The translations under genes and the position numbers were made by a program. The notes under the pieces were generated by a model that was not told where the DNA came from, searched no databases, and was given only the letters and a program-made list of their open reading frames with translations. This document shows, in pieces, positions 1 to 7,863 of a DNA stretch of 16,549 nt. The DNA comes from JBBDZE01 sp040900345 (GTDB taxonomy: Bacteria; Patescibacteriota; Minisyncoccia; Spechtbacterales; 2-12-FULL-38-22), in contig JBBDZE010000029.1 in NCBI GenBank assembly GCA_040900345.1, positions 1 through 16,549 of the forward strand. Direction: 5' to 3'. Positions within the stretch are counted from its first letter, which is position 1, and every line of letters starts with the position of its first letter.

Positions 1-459
1 TAGCGTGTTGCCACTTGAGCAGGTGGCGTTTCCGCAGTGGACAACCTTGAGGTCGAAGTTGGTGACGTCCAAGTAGCTGATGACGGGAAGGCTGTCCGTG
101 CCTATGGCAATGGAGGTGGAAAAGCCGACACTGCCCGTTGAGTCCACGGTGGTTAGCGTGTTGCCGCTTGAGCAGGAGGCGTTGCCGCAGTGGGCGACTT
201 TAAGGTCTCCGTTGGTGACGTCCCGGTAGCTGATGACGGGAAGGCTGTCCGTGCCTATGGCAATGGAGGTGTACTCGCCGACATTGCCGGTTGAGTCCAC
301 GGTGGTTAGCGTGTTGCCACTTGAGCAGGTGGCGTTTCCGCAGTGGACAACCTTGAGGTCGCCGTTGGTGGCGTCCCAGTAGCTGATGACGGGAAGGTTG
401 TCTGTGCCTATGACAATGGAGGTGGAACGGCCGACATCACCCGTTGAGTCCGCACTGAC
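1..459. repeat. Three tandem 153-bp coding repeats
   Basis: The sequence TAGCGTGTTGCC recurs at 1, 154 and 307, giving an exact 153-bp (51-codon) period. Copies differ mostly at a few codons, such as the residues after VG (RS, EY, FS) and after SY (W, R, L). The array continues past the left edge. Such near-identical copies suggest recent expansion or homogenisation. Confidence 0.9.
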
Positions 460-834
460 GCTAGAATTCGTTCCACACCCCCCGCTCGTATCCTGGACGA
501 TATTGCTGGGTGCCGTTGTCCCATCCGTATCGCCGCATAAAGCGTTAGCCGCCATGGCCAACGCCTTGAGCACATCCCCTGCCGTTATGGCAGCAGCCGT
601 TCCGGCTCCCGTGGTGCCGGTGCCGTCCGAGTCCAGGAAAGTGTCAGAGTCAGGTGCTGGTAAGGTGAGGTCAAAAACCAGGGTATTGTTCGTGCCAGGA
701 GTAGGAGAAGCTGCAGGCGCATTGTTGTTGGTGAAGGTTGGGGAGGAGGCACTCACGAGAATGCCCCATCCTAATGCAGCCACCATACTTAAGGTAACTG
801 CCAACGCGGTCAGTTTTTTGAGAAAAACGCTCAT
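1..834 (-). CDS. Secreted 51-residue-repeat surface protein, N-terminal part (runs off left edge)
   Basis: The frame is open from an ATG at 834 to the window edge, giving 278 codons; the C-terminus is missing. Residues 1-29 look like a signal peptide or anchor: MSVFLKK, then a hydrophobic stretch ending near LVSASS. A low-complexity N/P/T/G region follows, then an Ala-rich segment, then three copies of a 51-residue repeat from about residue 126. Each repeat contains TSIxIGTDxLPVISYxD, TNxDLKVxHC and GNAxCSSGNT. The paired Cys in HCGNAxC recur in every copy and could form disulfides outside the cell. The pattern looks like a beta-propeller or beta-solenoid blade, as in large CPR surface proteins; that fold is inference. 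Start choice: the first ATG before the signal-like sequence, with no clear Shine-Dalgarno and a possible -10 box 7 nt upstream. It lies 106 nt downstream of murJ. Ligand and exact function are unknown. Confidence 0.8.
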   Translation of the reverse strand, partial: MSVFLKKLTALAVTLSMVAALGWGILVSASSPTFTNNNAPAASPTPGTNNTLVFDLTLPAPDSDTFLDSDGTGTTGAGTAAAITAGDVLKALAMAANALCGDTDGTTAPSNIVQDTSGGCGTNSSVSADSTGDVGRSTSIVIGTDNLPVISYWDATNGDLKVVHCGNATCSSGNTLTTVDSTGNVGEYTSIAIGTDSLPVISYRDVTNGDLKVAHCGNASCSSGNTLTTVDSTGSVGFSTSIAIGTDSLPVISYLDVTNFDLKVVHCGNATCSSGNTL

Positions 835-841
835 TGCATCT

Positions 842-847
842 ATTGTA
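842..847 (-). promoter_or_regulatory. Possible -10 box for the repeat protein
   Basis: On the minus strand TACAAT lies 7 nt upstream of the ATG at 834. If used, transcription would start at or next to the start codon and the mRNA would be nearly leaderless. The -35 region (TAGCCC) is a poor match, so the call is tentative. Confidence 0.35.
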
Positions 848-940
848 ACGCAGGTCATAGCTCTGGGCTACTCCTCCACTCGCTCTAGTTGTCCGTCAGT
901 ACTTCGATTTTTTGACTCCTTTTACAACGCACTGACTCGG

Positions 941-2644
941 CTAACTGGAAACACTGCCCTGGTCCTCGGGATGAATGGGCGCGTGCTCTTTGGGGATGCG
1001 GGCCTTTCGAAAACGCGTATTGATAAGATCGCGCAGAACGGAAAGCTCGGGGAACCTGAAAATAAGCGCGATAAGAAAATACACGCCCACAGAGATGAAC
1101 AGCGCCCAGCCAGCCTGCAACCCGATGCGCACTGCGGTAAACGTATCAAGCGTGCCAAAGCCCTGAAATACCTGCAACATAACCCACGCGACCAAGCCCG
1201 TTATGATACTCGCAAGACCAATGCGGGCGAATGCGTTGCCCACTTCCGGCCCGATGGGTCGGTTGCGCCGTTCTTTAAAAAAGGCACTGGCAATAAGCAC
1301 CAAGGCGACCACGCCCGAAAGCGAAAAAGCCAACGGCAAGGCAAGGACCGATACGTCCGGCAAATCTTCCACGCGCAGCATTCGCGCCAACCCACCAACC
1401 AGTATGCCCTGCGGGAACACCACATAAGCAAAGAGCGCGGCAAGACCAATATTGGTAATGAAACCGGCGGTTGTCGCCAAAACCGGCGTTCTGGTATTCT
1501 GGCGTGCATAGAATGCTTTGGCAAACAGCGGGGTCATGGCGTAGAAAAAGATACCGAAGCTAAACAGACCCAGCGTAGCCGCGGTAAGGCGGGTGTCTTC
1601 CCAGTCAAACGCGCCTGTTCCGTATACGATACGCACGATGTAGATGCGCAAAATATAAATAAGCGCACTGGCTGGCAACACGAGGAACATGACATTACGC
1701 AACGCCCGCGAAAGGTGCGCCAAGTACGTAGCATTCTCGTGTTTGGCCGCCGCACTGGCAAGCGCGGGGAACAGGGCGGTCGCAAACGAGGTTCCAATGA
1801 TGCTTATGGGCAGATACTGCAGATAGCTTGCCAACGAAAAAATCGCCAGCACTCCGGCCGCAAGGGTCGAAGCAATGGCTGTAATCGCCAACAGATTGAT
1901 GTGATAAGCAACAAGCCCAAGCGCCCTCGGTACGGCCAGCTTAATAATGCGAAGTACTGCCGTATGGAATATTTTACGCGGCAACGCAAAGCGAAATCCC
2001 GCATTAAAGCTTGCAACCGCCTGAATACTGATATGCAAGAGCGCCCCCAGCGCCACGCCCCAGGCAATACCGGAGATACCCCATACCGGATAAAAGACGA
2101 CGGCTCCAAAAATAATGCCGAGGTTGTAGAGGATGGGCGCTATCGCATAGAGGACAAACTTGCGCAGCGAGTGGAGGATGCCGGAGAAAATGGCACTCAT
2201 GCCCAAAAGGATGGGGCTTATAAGCATAATGCGCGAAAGCATGGCGACCTCTCCTTTTTGTTCGTCAGTGAACCCAGGCACAATCGCATCCACCAAGAGC
2301 GGCATGAGCACAAACGCAACGCCCGCCAGGACCATGGTGGCCAAAGCCGTCAGCACAAAGAACGAACGCGCGATATCCCACGCCTCGTTCTTGTCTTTTG
2401 TGAAGTATTCAACGAATACCGGAATAAAGCCAACTGATATGGCCCCGCCCAATACGATGTGGAAAATAAAATCAGGTACGCGAAAGGCGGCCAAGAAAAT
2501 GTCATACTCCTGGCCGGCTCCCAGAAGACCGGCGAGCACCCGCACGCGCACCAAGCCAAATAGGCTGCTCAAGAGCGTGGCCGCGGCAAGAATGAACGCG
2601 GCGGCGGCTACGGAGTTGGTCGCTCTATTAAAAAATGAGATCAT
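941..2644 (-). CDS. murJ: MurJ-family lipid II flippase (MviN)
   Basis: A 567-residue polytopic membrane protein of the MVF/MurJ family in the MOP superfamily. Family members move lipid-linked peptidoglycan precursor from the inner to the outer face of the cytoplasmic membrane. The N-terminal signature is clear: FGLVRVRVLAG around residues 29-39, with basic R33 and R35 where MurJ needs arginines in its first helix, then FRVPDFIF...GGAISVGFIPVF at 54-77. Many hydrophobic helices follow, fitting the family's usual 14. A polar tail begins near residue 545. Length is normal for MurJ (about 500-550) plus this tail. The start lies 6 nt after the DUF4012 stop with no good Shine-Dalgarno, so translational coupling is likely. 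Placement beside glycosyltransferases suggests lipid II or another lipid-linked glycan as cargo; the family is certain, the exact cargo is inferred. Confidence 0.93.
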   Translation of the reverse strand: MISFFNRATNSVAAAAFILAAATLLSSLFGLVRVRVLAGLLGAGQEYDIFLAAFRVPDFIFHIVLGGAISVGFIPVFVEYFTKDKNEAWDIARSFFVLTALATMVLAGVAFVLMPLLVDAIVPGFTDEQKGEVAMLSRIMLISPILLGMSAIFSGILHSLRKFVLYAIAPILYNLGIIFGAVVFYPVWGISGIAWGVALGALLHISIQAVASFNAGFRFALPRKIFHTAVLRIIKLAVPRALGLVAYHINLLAITAIASTLAAGVLAIFSLASYLQYLPISIIGTSFATALFPALASAAAKHENATYLAHLSRALRNVMFLVLPASALIYILRIYIVRIVYGTGAFDWEDTRLTAATLGLFSFGIFFYAMTPLFAKAFYARQNTRTPVLATTAGFITNIGLAALFAYVVFPQGILVGGLARMLRVEDLPDVSVLALPLAFSLSGVVALVLIASAFFKERRNRPIGPEVGNAFARIGLASIITGLVAWVMLQVFQGFGTLDTFTAVRIGLQAGWALFISVGVYFLIALIFRFPELSVLRDLINTRFRKARIPKEHAPIHPEDQGSVSS

Positions 2645-2650
2645 AGCGCA

Positions 2651-5302
2651 CTACGACGATATCCGAATGTCACAGGTAAGACGTTCGTCGCCGGTTTGCA
2701 GAAAAGAAAACGCACCCTGTTCAACGGTAGCATCAGGAAGCGTGCATTCGCCTAACGATACCACCGAAACGTCCCCTTCTACCAGCCCTTCGTACCGGGC
2801 ATTCACGCCACTTTGCTTTTGGACGGTAAGCGCGTACGAAGAATGCGAGGGTGTCGCCACGGTAGGCAGGAGATATGAAATCGAAACGGTATCTGTTTGC
2901 CCGGGGCGAATTGTAAACCATCCCCCGAATACGGTCATGCCCTGCTCTTGGAATACATCCACGCCGCCCGCGCCCTTTGTGAGCGTTTCCTCAATGCCAA
3001 CCACCAGCGCGTCGGTCTGGTAACCCTGACTGGTGTAGCTAGTCTGAATGAGGCTCGGCTCGCGAGCAAATCCTTCCGCGACAATAAGCTCAGCCCCCCA
3101 GGGTACATAAATCTTATAATAGCCCACATTGGCTTTGTTGTACCACGCGTAGGGCGTACCTCCACCTTGGTGCTCTCGGGTAATAGTAACCGAGCGCAAC
3201 ACGCTTCCGCCCCCACCAAAACGTGTCGTGGTGGCAACGGCACTGGTGGTATACTTATCCGCCTTACCGCCGCCAAGGTTACTAATAACCACGGCGAGAT
3301 AGTCGGTGAGGGTTGTTGGCGAGGGTTGGGGCGCGTTGAGCGCTCCGTCCCAGTTGCGCCCATGCACAAACCGCGCCACGCTCAGATCGCGCGCGTAAAT
3401 CATGATATCTTTTTGTTCAAGCGCTTTGACAGCCATATTGAGGAGCTCCACGGTGCTTGCCGAACCGGCAAGACGCTCAATCAATACCGGCGCCATGTCC
3501 GCCAAGATTTGCTTGGGCTTGTTTTCTACCCGGTCATAGTCTTGCAAGGTCTCCTGCTGCACGCGCTCTAAAAAGTTGTCGGCGGTAACGGTCGCCTCGT
3601 AAGCAGGCATTTCAATGGGGCCGGTAATGCGCAAAAGCTCCTCCACGACGGCCGGGGTAATGGCAATGACCCCGTCGATGCTTTTCCCCGTATCCCCTGT
3701 TTTTTCGTAAAAAGAAATGACCTTTTCGGCTGAGGTGGGAAAATCAAAGAACCAGTTGGCATCGCGCGTACCCCAATACGGCGTTACGTATTGCAGGGGA
3801 CGCGGCGGAACAACCAAAAGTTCTCGCTCTTTCAACTGCCCGTCCGGGTCATAAATGCCATTAACGAACAGTTCTTCAATGGCTCCCTTGTCCACTGTGG
3901 CTCGGCCGTAGCTGCCAATGAATCCCCCCGTAGGGCGCAGTTCTGACGCGTTTTGAAAAATAAACAAGTATGTTTTAGGGCGTTCATGCCCAAGCAAGGC
4001 AAGCAGTACGTCAAGCGAAGAATACGCCTCTTCAAAGAGGCGCTCAAGGTCTTGGGATTGTTGCTGAATGGCCCTGATATCTTCCCGAAGTTCGGTAGGG
4101 ATATCTTCTGGACGTACATTGGCCAGCTCCGCGCCGCCCGCCCGTAGCGCGTCGCGCGCCCGTTCGAGATGCTCGCTTGAAGCGACCACCGCGTCGGTAA
4201 GGGCCTCGTCGGTTTGGACCGTCGTAAAGCCTCCCTGGGCGGCATAGACGATCTGAAGAGCCGAAGAAGCCTCATAGCCGGCAACCGCATACTGTTTGCC
4301 CGCCCGCAACAGGTGGGCGCCGGAGCTCACGCGGTTCTTCATGGGTACAGTAGCGGCAAGCGCCAACCCTAGGCGCGACACAGCACCGCGGCTGTTCTCT
4401 ATTGACTCGAATGCCTCTCGAGCGTCCTCAAAGTGTCCTTTGGCCTCCCCGGTGCGCAACTCAAGCAACGCCTCACGTCCGGCTTGCATGGCGACATAGG
4501 CCGCCTGGGCGTCACTCATTAGCGGGCCGCGCAGCGCGAAAAATTGCAAGGCGACCAGCGCGAAAAGCCCGACGATAGCGGCCACCACCCCTAAGATAAT
4601 ACTATTTCGCTTGCGGTGAGAGCTACGACTTGACTGCAGTTGTGAATTGAAACGCTGCGCGTGCTGCGGAATGAGATTAAAATCGGAAAGGCGCGGGGTA
4701 ATTTCGCGCGTCGCGATAGCTCGGTGGTAATTTGACGTATACCCGAACGGGCGGGCGGGAAGCTGGGACTGCAGGTGTAGGTCTTGCACGTCAAACTCGG
4801 CCAGCTGTGCGTGGAGCGTTTCGGGCGAAATCTTTTCCTCGTTATCCGCCGCTTCCACGTATTGGGCGGCAGTATGGACTTGGGGCTCTTCGGGCTTTTC
4901 TTCCACGTAGGGCAGTGCCTCAAAGTAGTTCTTGAGGTTTTCCTCATCCACAAAGGGTTCTATTGAGGGAAACGGAGCCGGCGATTGAGGAACACCAAAA
5001 CGCTCTCTGCGCTGAGGAGTAGGAATAAATAACCCGTCGATTGAAGGCTGGCCCACTGCGCCCTCTTCCTCAAACTCTTCCTCGGTATCGTCAAAATCTT
5101 CTCTGCTGTCATAGCGAGCTACCTCTGGAGCGGCGTCTTTGCCGCGTCCTTTGCCAGGCTCCTGCCTATCGCGACGCGAACGCGGCGCAGGCATGGCGCG
5201 CAAATCCAAAACATCGTCTTCAATATGGTCGCGCCACGCCGTGTCCTCCTCTTGCCGCGGATTGTCGCTATCATCAAAAACACTGCCGTTGAAAGGCTTC
5301 AT
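2651..5302 (-). CDS. DUF4012 membrane-anchored protein with long acidic cytoplasmic N-terminus
   Basis: An 883-residue protein. Residues 1-230 are polar, rich in E, D, P and R, and probably disordered, with an acidic run at about 69-80. Basic residues SSHRKR come just before a single membrane helix at about 234-257, so the N-terminus should be cytoplasmic and the rest outside. Residues 260-435 look helical. The DUF4012 core follows with its hallmark FQNASELRPTGGFIGSYG at 449-466, then PYWGTRDANWFFDFPTSAEK at 508-527. The C-terminal part looks beta-rich. DUF4012 proteins are found in Gram-positive, Chloroflexi and CPR genomes near polysaccharide genes; their function is not established. It lies between the glycosyltransferases and murJ, so a role in exporting or attaching a surface polymer is plausible but inferred. 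The long N-terminal tail seems unusual for the family. Confidence 0.88.
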   Translation of the reverse strand: MKPFNGSVFDDSDNPRQEEDTAWRDHIEDDVLDLRAMPAPRSRRDRQEPGKGRGKDAAPEVARYDSREDFDDTEEEFEEEGAVGQPSIDGLFIPTPQRRERFGVPQSPAPFPSIEPFVDEENLKNYFEALPYVEEKPEEPQVHTAAQYVEAADNEEKISPETLHAQLAEFDVQDLHLQSQLPARPFGYTSNYHRAIATREITPRLSDFNLIPQHAQRFNSQLQSSRSSHRKRNSIILGVVAAIVGLFALVALQFFALRGPLMSDAQAAYVAMQAGREALLELRTGEAKGHFEDAREAFESIENSRGAVSRLGLALAATVPMKNRVSSGAHLLRAGKQYAVAGYEASSALQIVYAAQGGFTTVQTDEALTDAVVASSEHLERARDALRAGGAELANVRPEDIPTELREDIRAIQQQSQDLERLFEEAYSSLDVLLALLGHERPKTYLFIFQNASELRPTGGFIGSYGRATVDKGAIEELFVNGIYDPDGQLKERELLVVPPRPLQYVTPYWGTRDANWFFDFPTSAEKVISFYEKTGDTGKSIDGVIAITPAVVEELLRITGPIEMPAYEATVTADNFLERVQQETLQDYDRVENKPKQILADMAPVLIERLAGSASTVELLNMAVKALEQKDIMIYARDLSVARFVHGRNWDGALNAPQPSPTTLTDYLAVVISNLGGGKADKYTTSAVATTTRFGGGGSVLRSVTITREHQGGGTPYAWYNKANVGYYKIYVPWGAELIVAEGFAREPSLIQTSYTSQGYQTDALVVGIEETLTKGAGGVDVFQEQGMTVFGGWFTIRPGQTDTVSISYLLPTVATPSHSSYALTVQKQSGVNARYEGLVEGDVSVVSLGECTLPDATVEQGAFSFLQTGDERLTCDIRISS

Positions 5303-5303
5303 C

Positions 5304-5338
5304 CCCTTCAGTATAGCATGAAGGGTATGCGCTGTTTA
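5304..5338 (-). promoter_or_regulatory. Extended -10 promoter and hairpin at the DUF4012 start
   Basis: On the minus strand, -35 TAAACA (5338-5333), a 17-bp spacer and extended -10 TGCTATACT (TATACT at 5315-5310). The -35 overlaps the stop codon of the upstream glycosyltransferase. The -10 ends 7 nt before the ATG at 5302, which predicts a start at or near the A of ATG. The purine run GAAGGGG abuts the ATG, too close for a normal Shine-Dalgarno. A 7-bp inverted repeat CCCTTCA (5304-5310) and TGAAGGG (5319-5325) spans the -10. Confidence 0.5.
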
Positions 5339-6478
5339 TAAATCGTTTCGCCCCGTACGTTCAAGCACGTCAAGAGTCTGCGCGGCGGCTCGGTCCCACG
5401 AAAAGGTGCGCGCTCGCGCCATCCCGGCGACGCGCAAACGGGCCCGCAGCCGCTCGTCGTAAAGCGTCTCGGCCATCACACGGGCGAGTTCGTCGGGACG
5501 GTAAGGATCGATAAGAATAGCCGCGCCGGCGGTTACCTCCGGCAGAGAGCTCACCGCGGACACAAGCGTGGGCACACCACAGTACATGGCCTCGAGTGGC
5601 GGAAACCCAAACCCTTCATATTGGCTGGGGTAAACGAACAGCCGGGCGTGACGGTACAAATGCGCTTTGTCCTCCTCGCGCACCGCGCCCACAATGTGGA
5701 TGCGCTCGCGCACGGGCGATCGCTTCTGGGCGTGAACCACATCATCATATGACCATCCAAACGCCCCGGCGATGACCAAGTGCACCTGCGTTTCCCCTTG
5801 GGCTAGCAACTCAAATGCACGTATCAACATGCTCAAATTCTTACGCGGCTCCACCGTACTCAGTGAAAGAATATAGTGTTCCGGCAGCCGATAGCGGCGC
5901 TTGACGGCATTGAACCCATGCGTCTGCTCGGATAGCGTACCCGCATTGAGCCCCGAATAGACCACCGAGATAGTGTCGGGCGCAATGCCATAGGAACGCA
6001 CGAGGTCCTGTTTGGTGGATTCTGAAACCGCGATAAGTCCATCCGCTCCTCTTGCTTGCGCTCCCGGCGCGATGGCTTTGTGCCAAAAGCGCTTTCGCCA
6101 ACTGAATGTTTCCGGAAAGTATTCAAACGATAGGTCGTGAAAGGTCAGTACCTGGCGACATGCCGAGGACAACGCCACGGGAAAAATATGCGGGCTAAAC
6201 AACACGTCCGCCCCGCCAACGAGCTGGTCCAGACGCGGGCGTTGGGCGTAGCGCATGCCCCACATAAAGAATTTATTGGGGTAGGAAAATTGATGGAGCG
6301 TGGCGTTGGGCGCGACCAGGTTGCGATAGTCGTTACGAATGCGCCGCCCATTCGTAATAAGATGAAACTCGTGCTGAGGAGCACGTGCAAAAAGAGCCGG
6401 CAGCAACTGATTGATATATTCAGCCACGCCGCCGTAACGGCCTCCCTCAAGGGGACGAACATCAATGGCAATACGCAT
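5336..6478 (-). CDS. GT4-family glycosyltransferase
   Basis: A 380-residue GT-B-fold glycosyltransferase of family 4 (RfaB/WcaI-like). The N-terminal half has MRIAIDVRPLEGGRYGGVAEY (a Gly-rich acceptor-domain loop at 11-17) and HDLSFEYFP at 114-122. The C-terminal donor half has STVEPRKN at 207-214, with Arg and Lys expected near the nucleotide phosphates, and the EX7E motif in YEGFGFPPLEAM (E288 and E296). Such enzymes move a sugar from a nucleotide donor to a growing lipid-linked glycan at the inner face of the membrane. It begins 21 nt after the preceding glycosyltransferase stop, so the two are probably co-transcribed. The start has no good Shine-Dalgarno. Donor sugar and linkage cannot be read from the sequence. 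Confidence 0.9.
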   Translation of the reverse strand: MRIAIDVRPLEGGRYGGVAEYINQLLPALFARAPQHEFHLITNGRRIRNDYRNLVAPNATLHQFSYPNKFFMWGMRYAQRPRLDQLVGGADVLFSPHIFPVALSSACRQVLTFHDLSFEYFPETFSWRKRFWHKAIAPGAQARGADGLIAVSESTKQDLVRSYGIAPDTISVVYSGLNAGTLSEQTHGFNAVKRRYRLPEHYILSLSTVEPRKNLSMLIRAFELLAQGETQVHLVIAGAFGWSYDDVVHAQKRSPVRERIHIVGAVREEDKAHLYRHARLFVYPSQYEGFGFPPLEAMYCGVPTLVSAVSSLPEVTAGAAILIDPYRPDELARVMAETLYDERLRARLRVAGMARARTFSWDRAAAQTLDVLERTGRNDL

Positions 6479-6499
6479 AGACCCGTTTACCGTACTCGC

Positions 6500-7609
6500 T
6501 TAAATAAGCACATGGCGCGTATGCTCGGAACGCACGCGCTCAATTTCCTCAAGGATACCCTGGCGAAAGTGTATTCTATCAAAGCGCGTTACGCTCTCGC
6601 GAACCTCATGGGGCGAAAAGGAACGCTTTTGGAACGAACGAACAGCTTGTGCCAAAGCGTGCGGTGTTTGCTCATGAAAGAACACCCCGCTTACGCCCTC
6701 CTGCACACTCTCCAGCGCGCCGCCCGATCCGTAGGCAATGACTGGTCGCCCCGACGCCATGCTCTCAAGGGCGGTAATGCCAAAGTCCTCTTCCTGGGGG
6801 AAGATCAGGGCCTGCGCGCGGGACAGATGCTCAGCCAAATGGGCTTCCGAAACCAACCCAAGAAATTCAATGTTACCGCGCGCACGGTTTTTCAGATGCT
6901 TTAGTTCAGGACCCGTTCCGATGACCTTCAGCGGCACGCCAAGTTCGTTGAAAGCATCTATGGCAAGATCAAACCGCTTATAGGGCCACATGCGTCCCAC
7001 GATAAGAAAATAATCTTCCACCGCATCCGCTACGGAGAACTTTTCAAGGTGCAGCGGCGGATAGACGACACGCGATTCTCGTCCGTAAAATTTTTTAATC
7101 TTTTGCGCCACGAAGTTCGAATTGGCCAAGTAGCTGTCGGGGCGCTGAGATGCCTGGCGGTCCCACATGCGAATGTACGGCAACATCGCCGGAATAATGC
7201 GATGCATGCCTTTTGGATAGAGTGACGCGCCGGCAATCTTCTTGTAATCCACCCATGCGTAGCGCAGGGGTGTGTGGCAATAACACACGTGCAGCGTGTC
7301 GGGGCGTGTAATAACGCCCTTGGCAAAACTTGCCGAACTGGAGACGACAACGTCAAATTCCGATAGATCGAAACGCTCCACCGCCAGGGGCATCGCTGCC
7401 AGGGCGAACCGATATGAAGATGCTACGCCGGGAATGCGCTGCAAAAAGGAGGTACGCACGTCGCGGTCGGCAAAGGCACGGCCGGAAAGCCGCTCATCGT
7501 AAATCAGCGTATAAATGGGCGCGTGGGGGAACATGTAGGCCAGTTCCTCTAGCACCCGTTCGGCCCCGCCGTATTGGGTTAAATAATCGTGAACAAGTGC
7601 GACTTTCAT
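6500..7609 (-). CDS. GT4-family glycosyltransferase, mannosyltransferase-like
   Basis: A 369-residue GT4 enzyme when started at the ATG at 7609, giving the usual MKVALVHDYLTQYGGAERV. A longer frame to 7681 only adds 24 residues read through a palindromic repeat. Features: GGAER at 14-18, CHTPLRYAW at 111-119, donor-phosphate segment RMWPYKR at 206-212, and EX7E in EEDFGITALE (E274 and E282). The HTPxRYxW signature is typical of O-antigen and exopolysaccharide mannosyl- or related transferases (WbaZ-like); the donor is inferred. It acts with the neighbouring GT4 and the phosphoglycosyl transferase upstream. The translation start lies directly against a palindrome (7610-7672), whose arm supplies the only purine-rich GAGAAAA upstream of the ATG. 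Confidence 0.9.
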   Translation of the reverse strand: MKVALVHDYLTQYGGAERVLEELAYMFPHAPIYTLIYDERLSGRAFADRDVRTSFLQRIPGVASSYRFALAAMPLAVERFDLSEFDVVVSSSASFAKGVITRPDTLHVCYCHTPLRYAWVDYKKIAGASLYPKGMHRIIPAMLPYIRMWDRQASQRPDSYLANSNFVAQKIKKFYGRESRVVYPPLHLEKFSVADAVEDYFLIVGRMWPYKRFDLAIDAFNELGVPLKVIGTGPELKHLKNRARGNIEFLGLVSEAHLAEHLSRAQALIFPQEEDFGITALESMASGRPVIAYGSGGALESVQEGVSGVFFHEQTPHALAQAVRSFQKRSFSPHEVRESVTRFDRIHFRQGILEEIERVRSEHTRHVLI

Positions 7610-7672
7610 GCCAATTTTCTCGGCGAGGCAATTCGCGAAGCGAATCCGCCGAGACGTTTTAGAAAACTGAGC
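7610..7672. repeat. Palindromic element abutting the glycosyltransferase start
   Basis: The arms GCCAATTTTCT (7610-7620) and AGAAAACTGAGC (7661-7672) pair with one A-C mismatch around an inner hairpin CTCGGCG...CGCCGAG. The outer arms match those of the RNase P RNA hairpins at 9491-9530 and 9935-9974 (GCCAATTTTGT/ACAAAACTGAGC), while the inner part differs. The element ends exactly at the ATG of the glycosyltransferase. Confidence 0.75.
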
Positions 7673-7677
7673 ACCCC

Positions 7678-7813
7678 GCACCTAAAATGCTTCTGATACA
7701 ATGGCGGCGCAAGGGCGGATAGCCCTGCCCTATTCGGGCACAGCGCCGCGGGTGTTTAACACATTGCACTACTGCTACCACCCTCTGCCTGTTATCCGGA
7801 GCATTTTAGGTGC
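7678..7813. repeat. Nested inverted repeat, possible structured RNA
   Basis: A perfect 14-bp inverted repeat, GCACCTAAAATGCT (7678-7691) and AGCATTTTAGGTGC (7800-7813), encloses a second one, GCGGCGC (7704-7710) and GCGCCGC (7743-7749). That in turn encloses two small hairpins, AGGGC/GCCCT (7712-7726) and TGCCC/GGGCA (7726-7740). GTGTTTAACAC forms a further small hairpin. It lies between the sugar transferase and the glycosyltransferase and matches no RNA family I recognise. Confidence 0.6.
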
Positions 7814-7824
7814 AGGGTAACGCT

Positions 7825-7859
7825 GCCACTAGGCTCGCTCTCCGAGCTCGCCAAGTGCC
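7825..7859. repeat. Imperfect palindrome after the sugar transferase stop
   Basis: GCCACTAGGCTCGCTC and GAGCTCGCCAAGTGCC form an imperfect hairpin (12 of 16 pairs) with a 3-nt loop. It sits 4 nt beyond the TAA of the sugar transferase. No U-run follows on the minus strand, so it is not a standard terminator. Confidence 0.5.
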
Positions 7860-7863
7860 TACG

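Noticed and set aside
1..459. CRISPR array
   Set aside because: The 153-bp repeats are contiguous and coding, with no spacers.
386..2437. Long plus-strand open frame of 683 codons
   Set aside because: It lies antisense to the repeat protein and murJ; the product is rich in R, Q, H and K with no domain and no membrane or signal pattern, as expected of a shadow frame.
7678..7813. Signal recognition particle RNA, 6S RNA or tmRNA
   Set aside because: No GGAA tetraloop with the SRP motif, no long 6S-like rod with central bubble, and no tRNA-like ends; left as an unassigned structured repeat.
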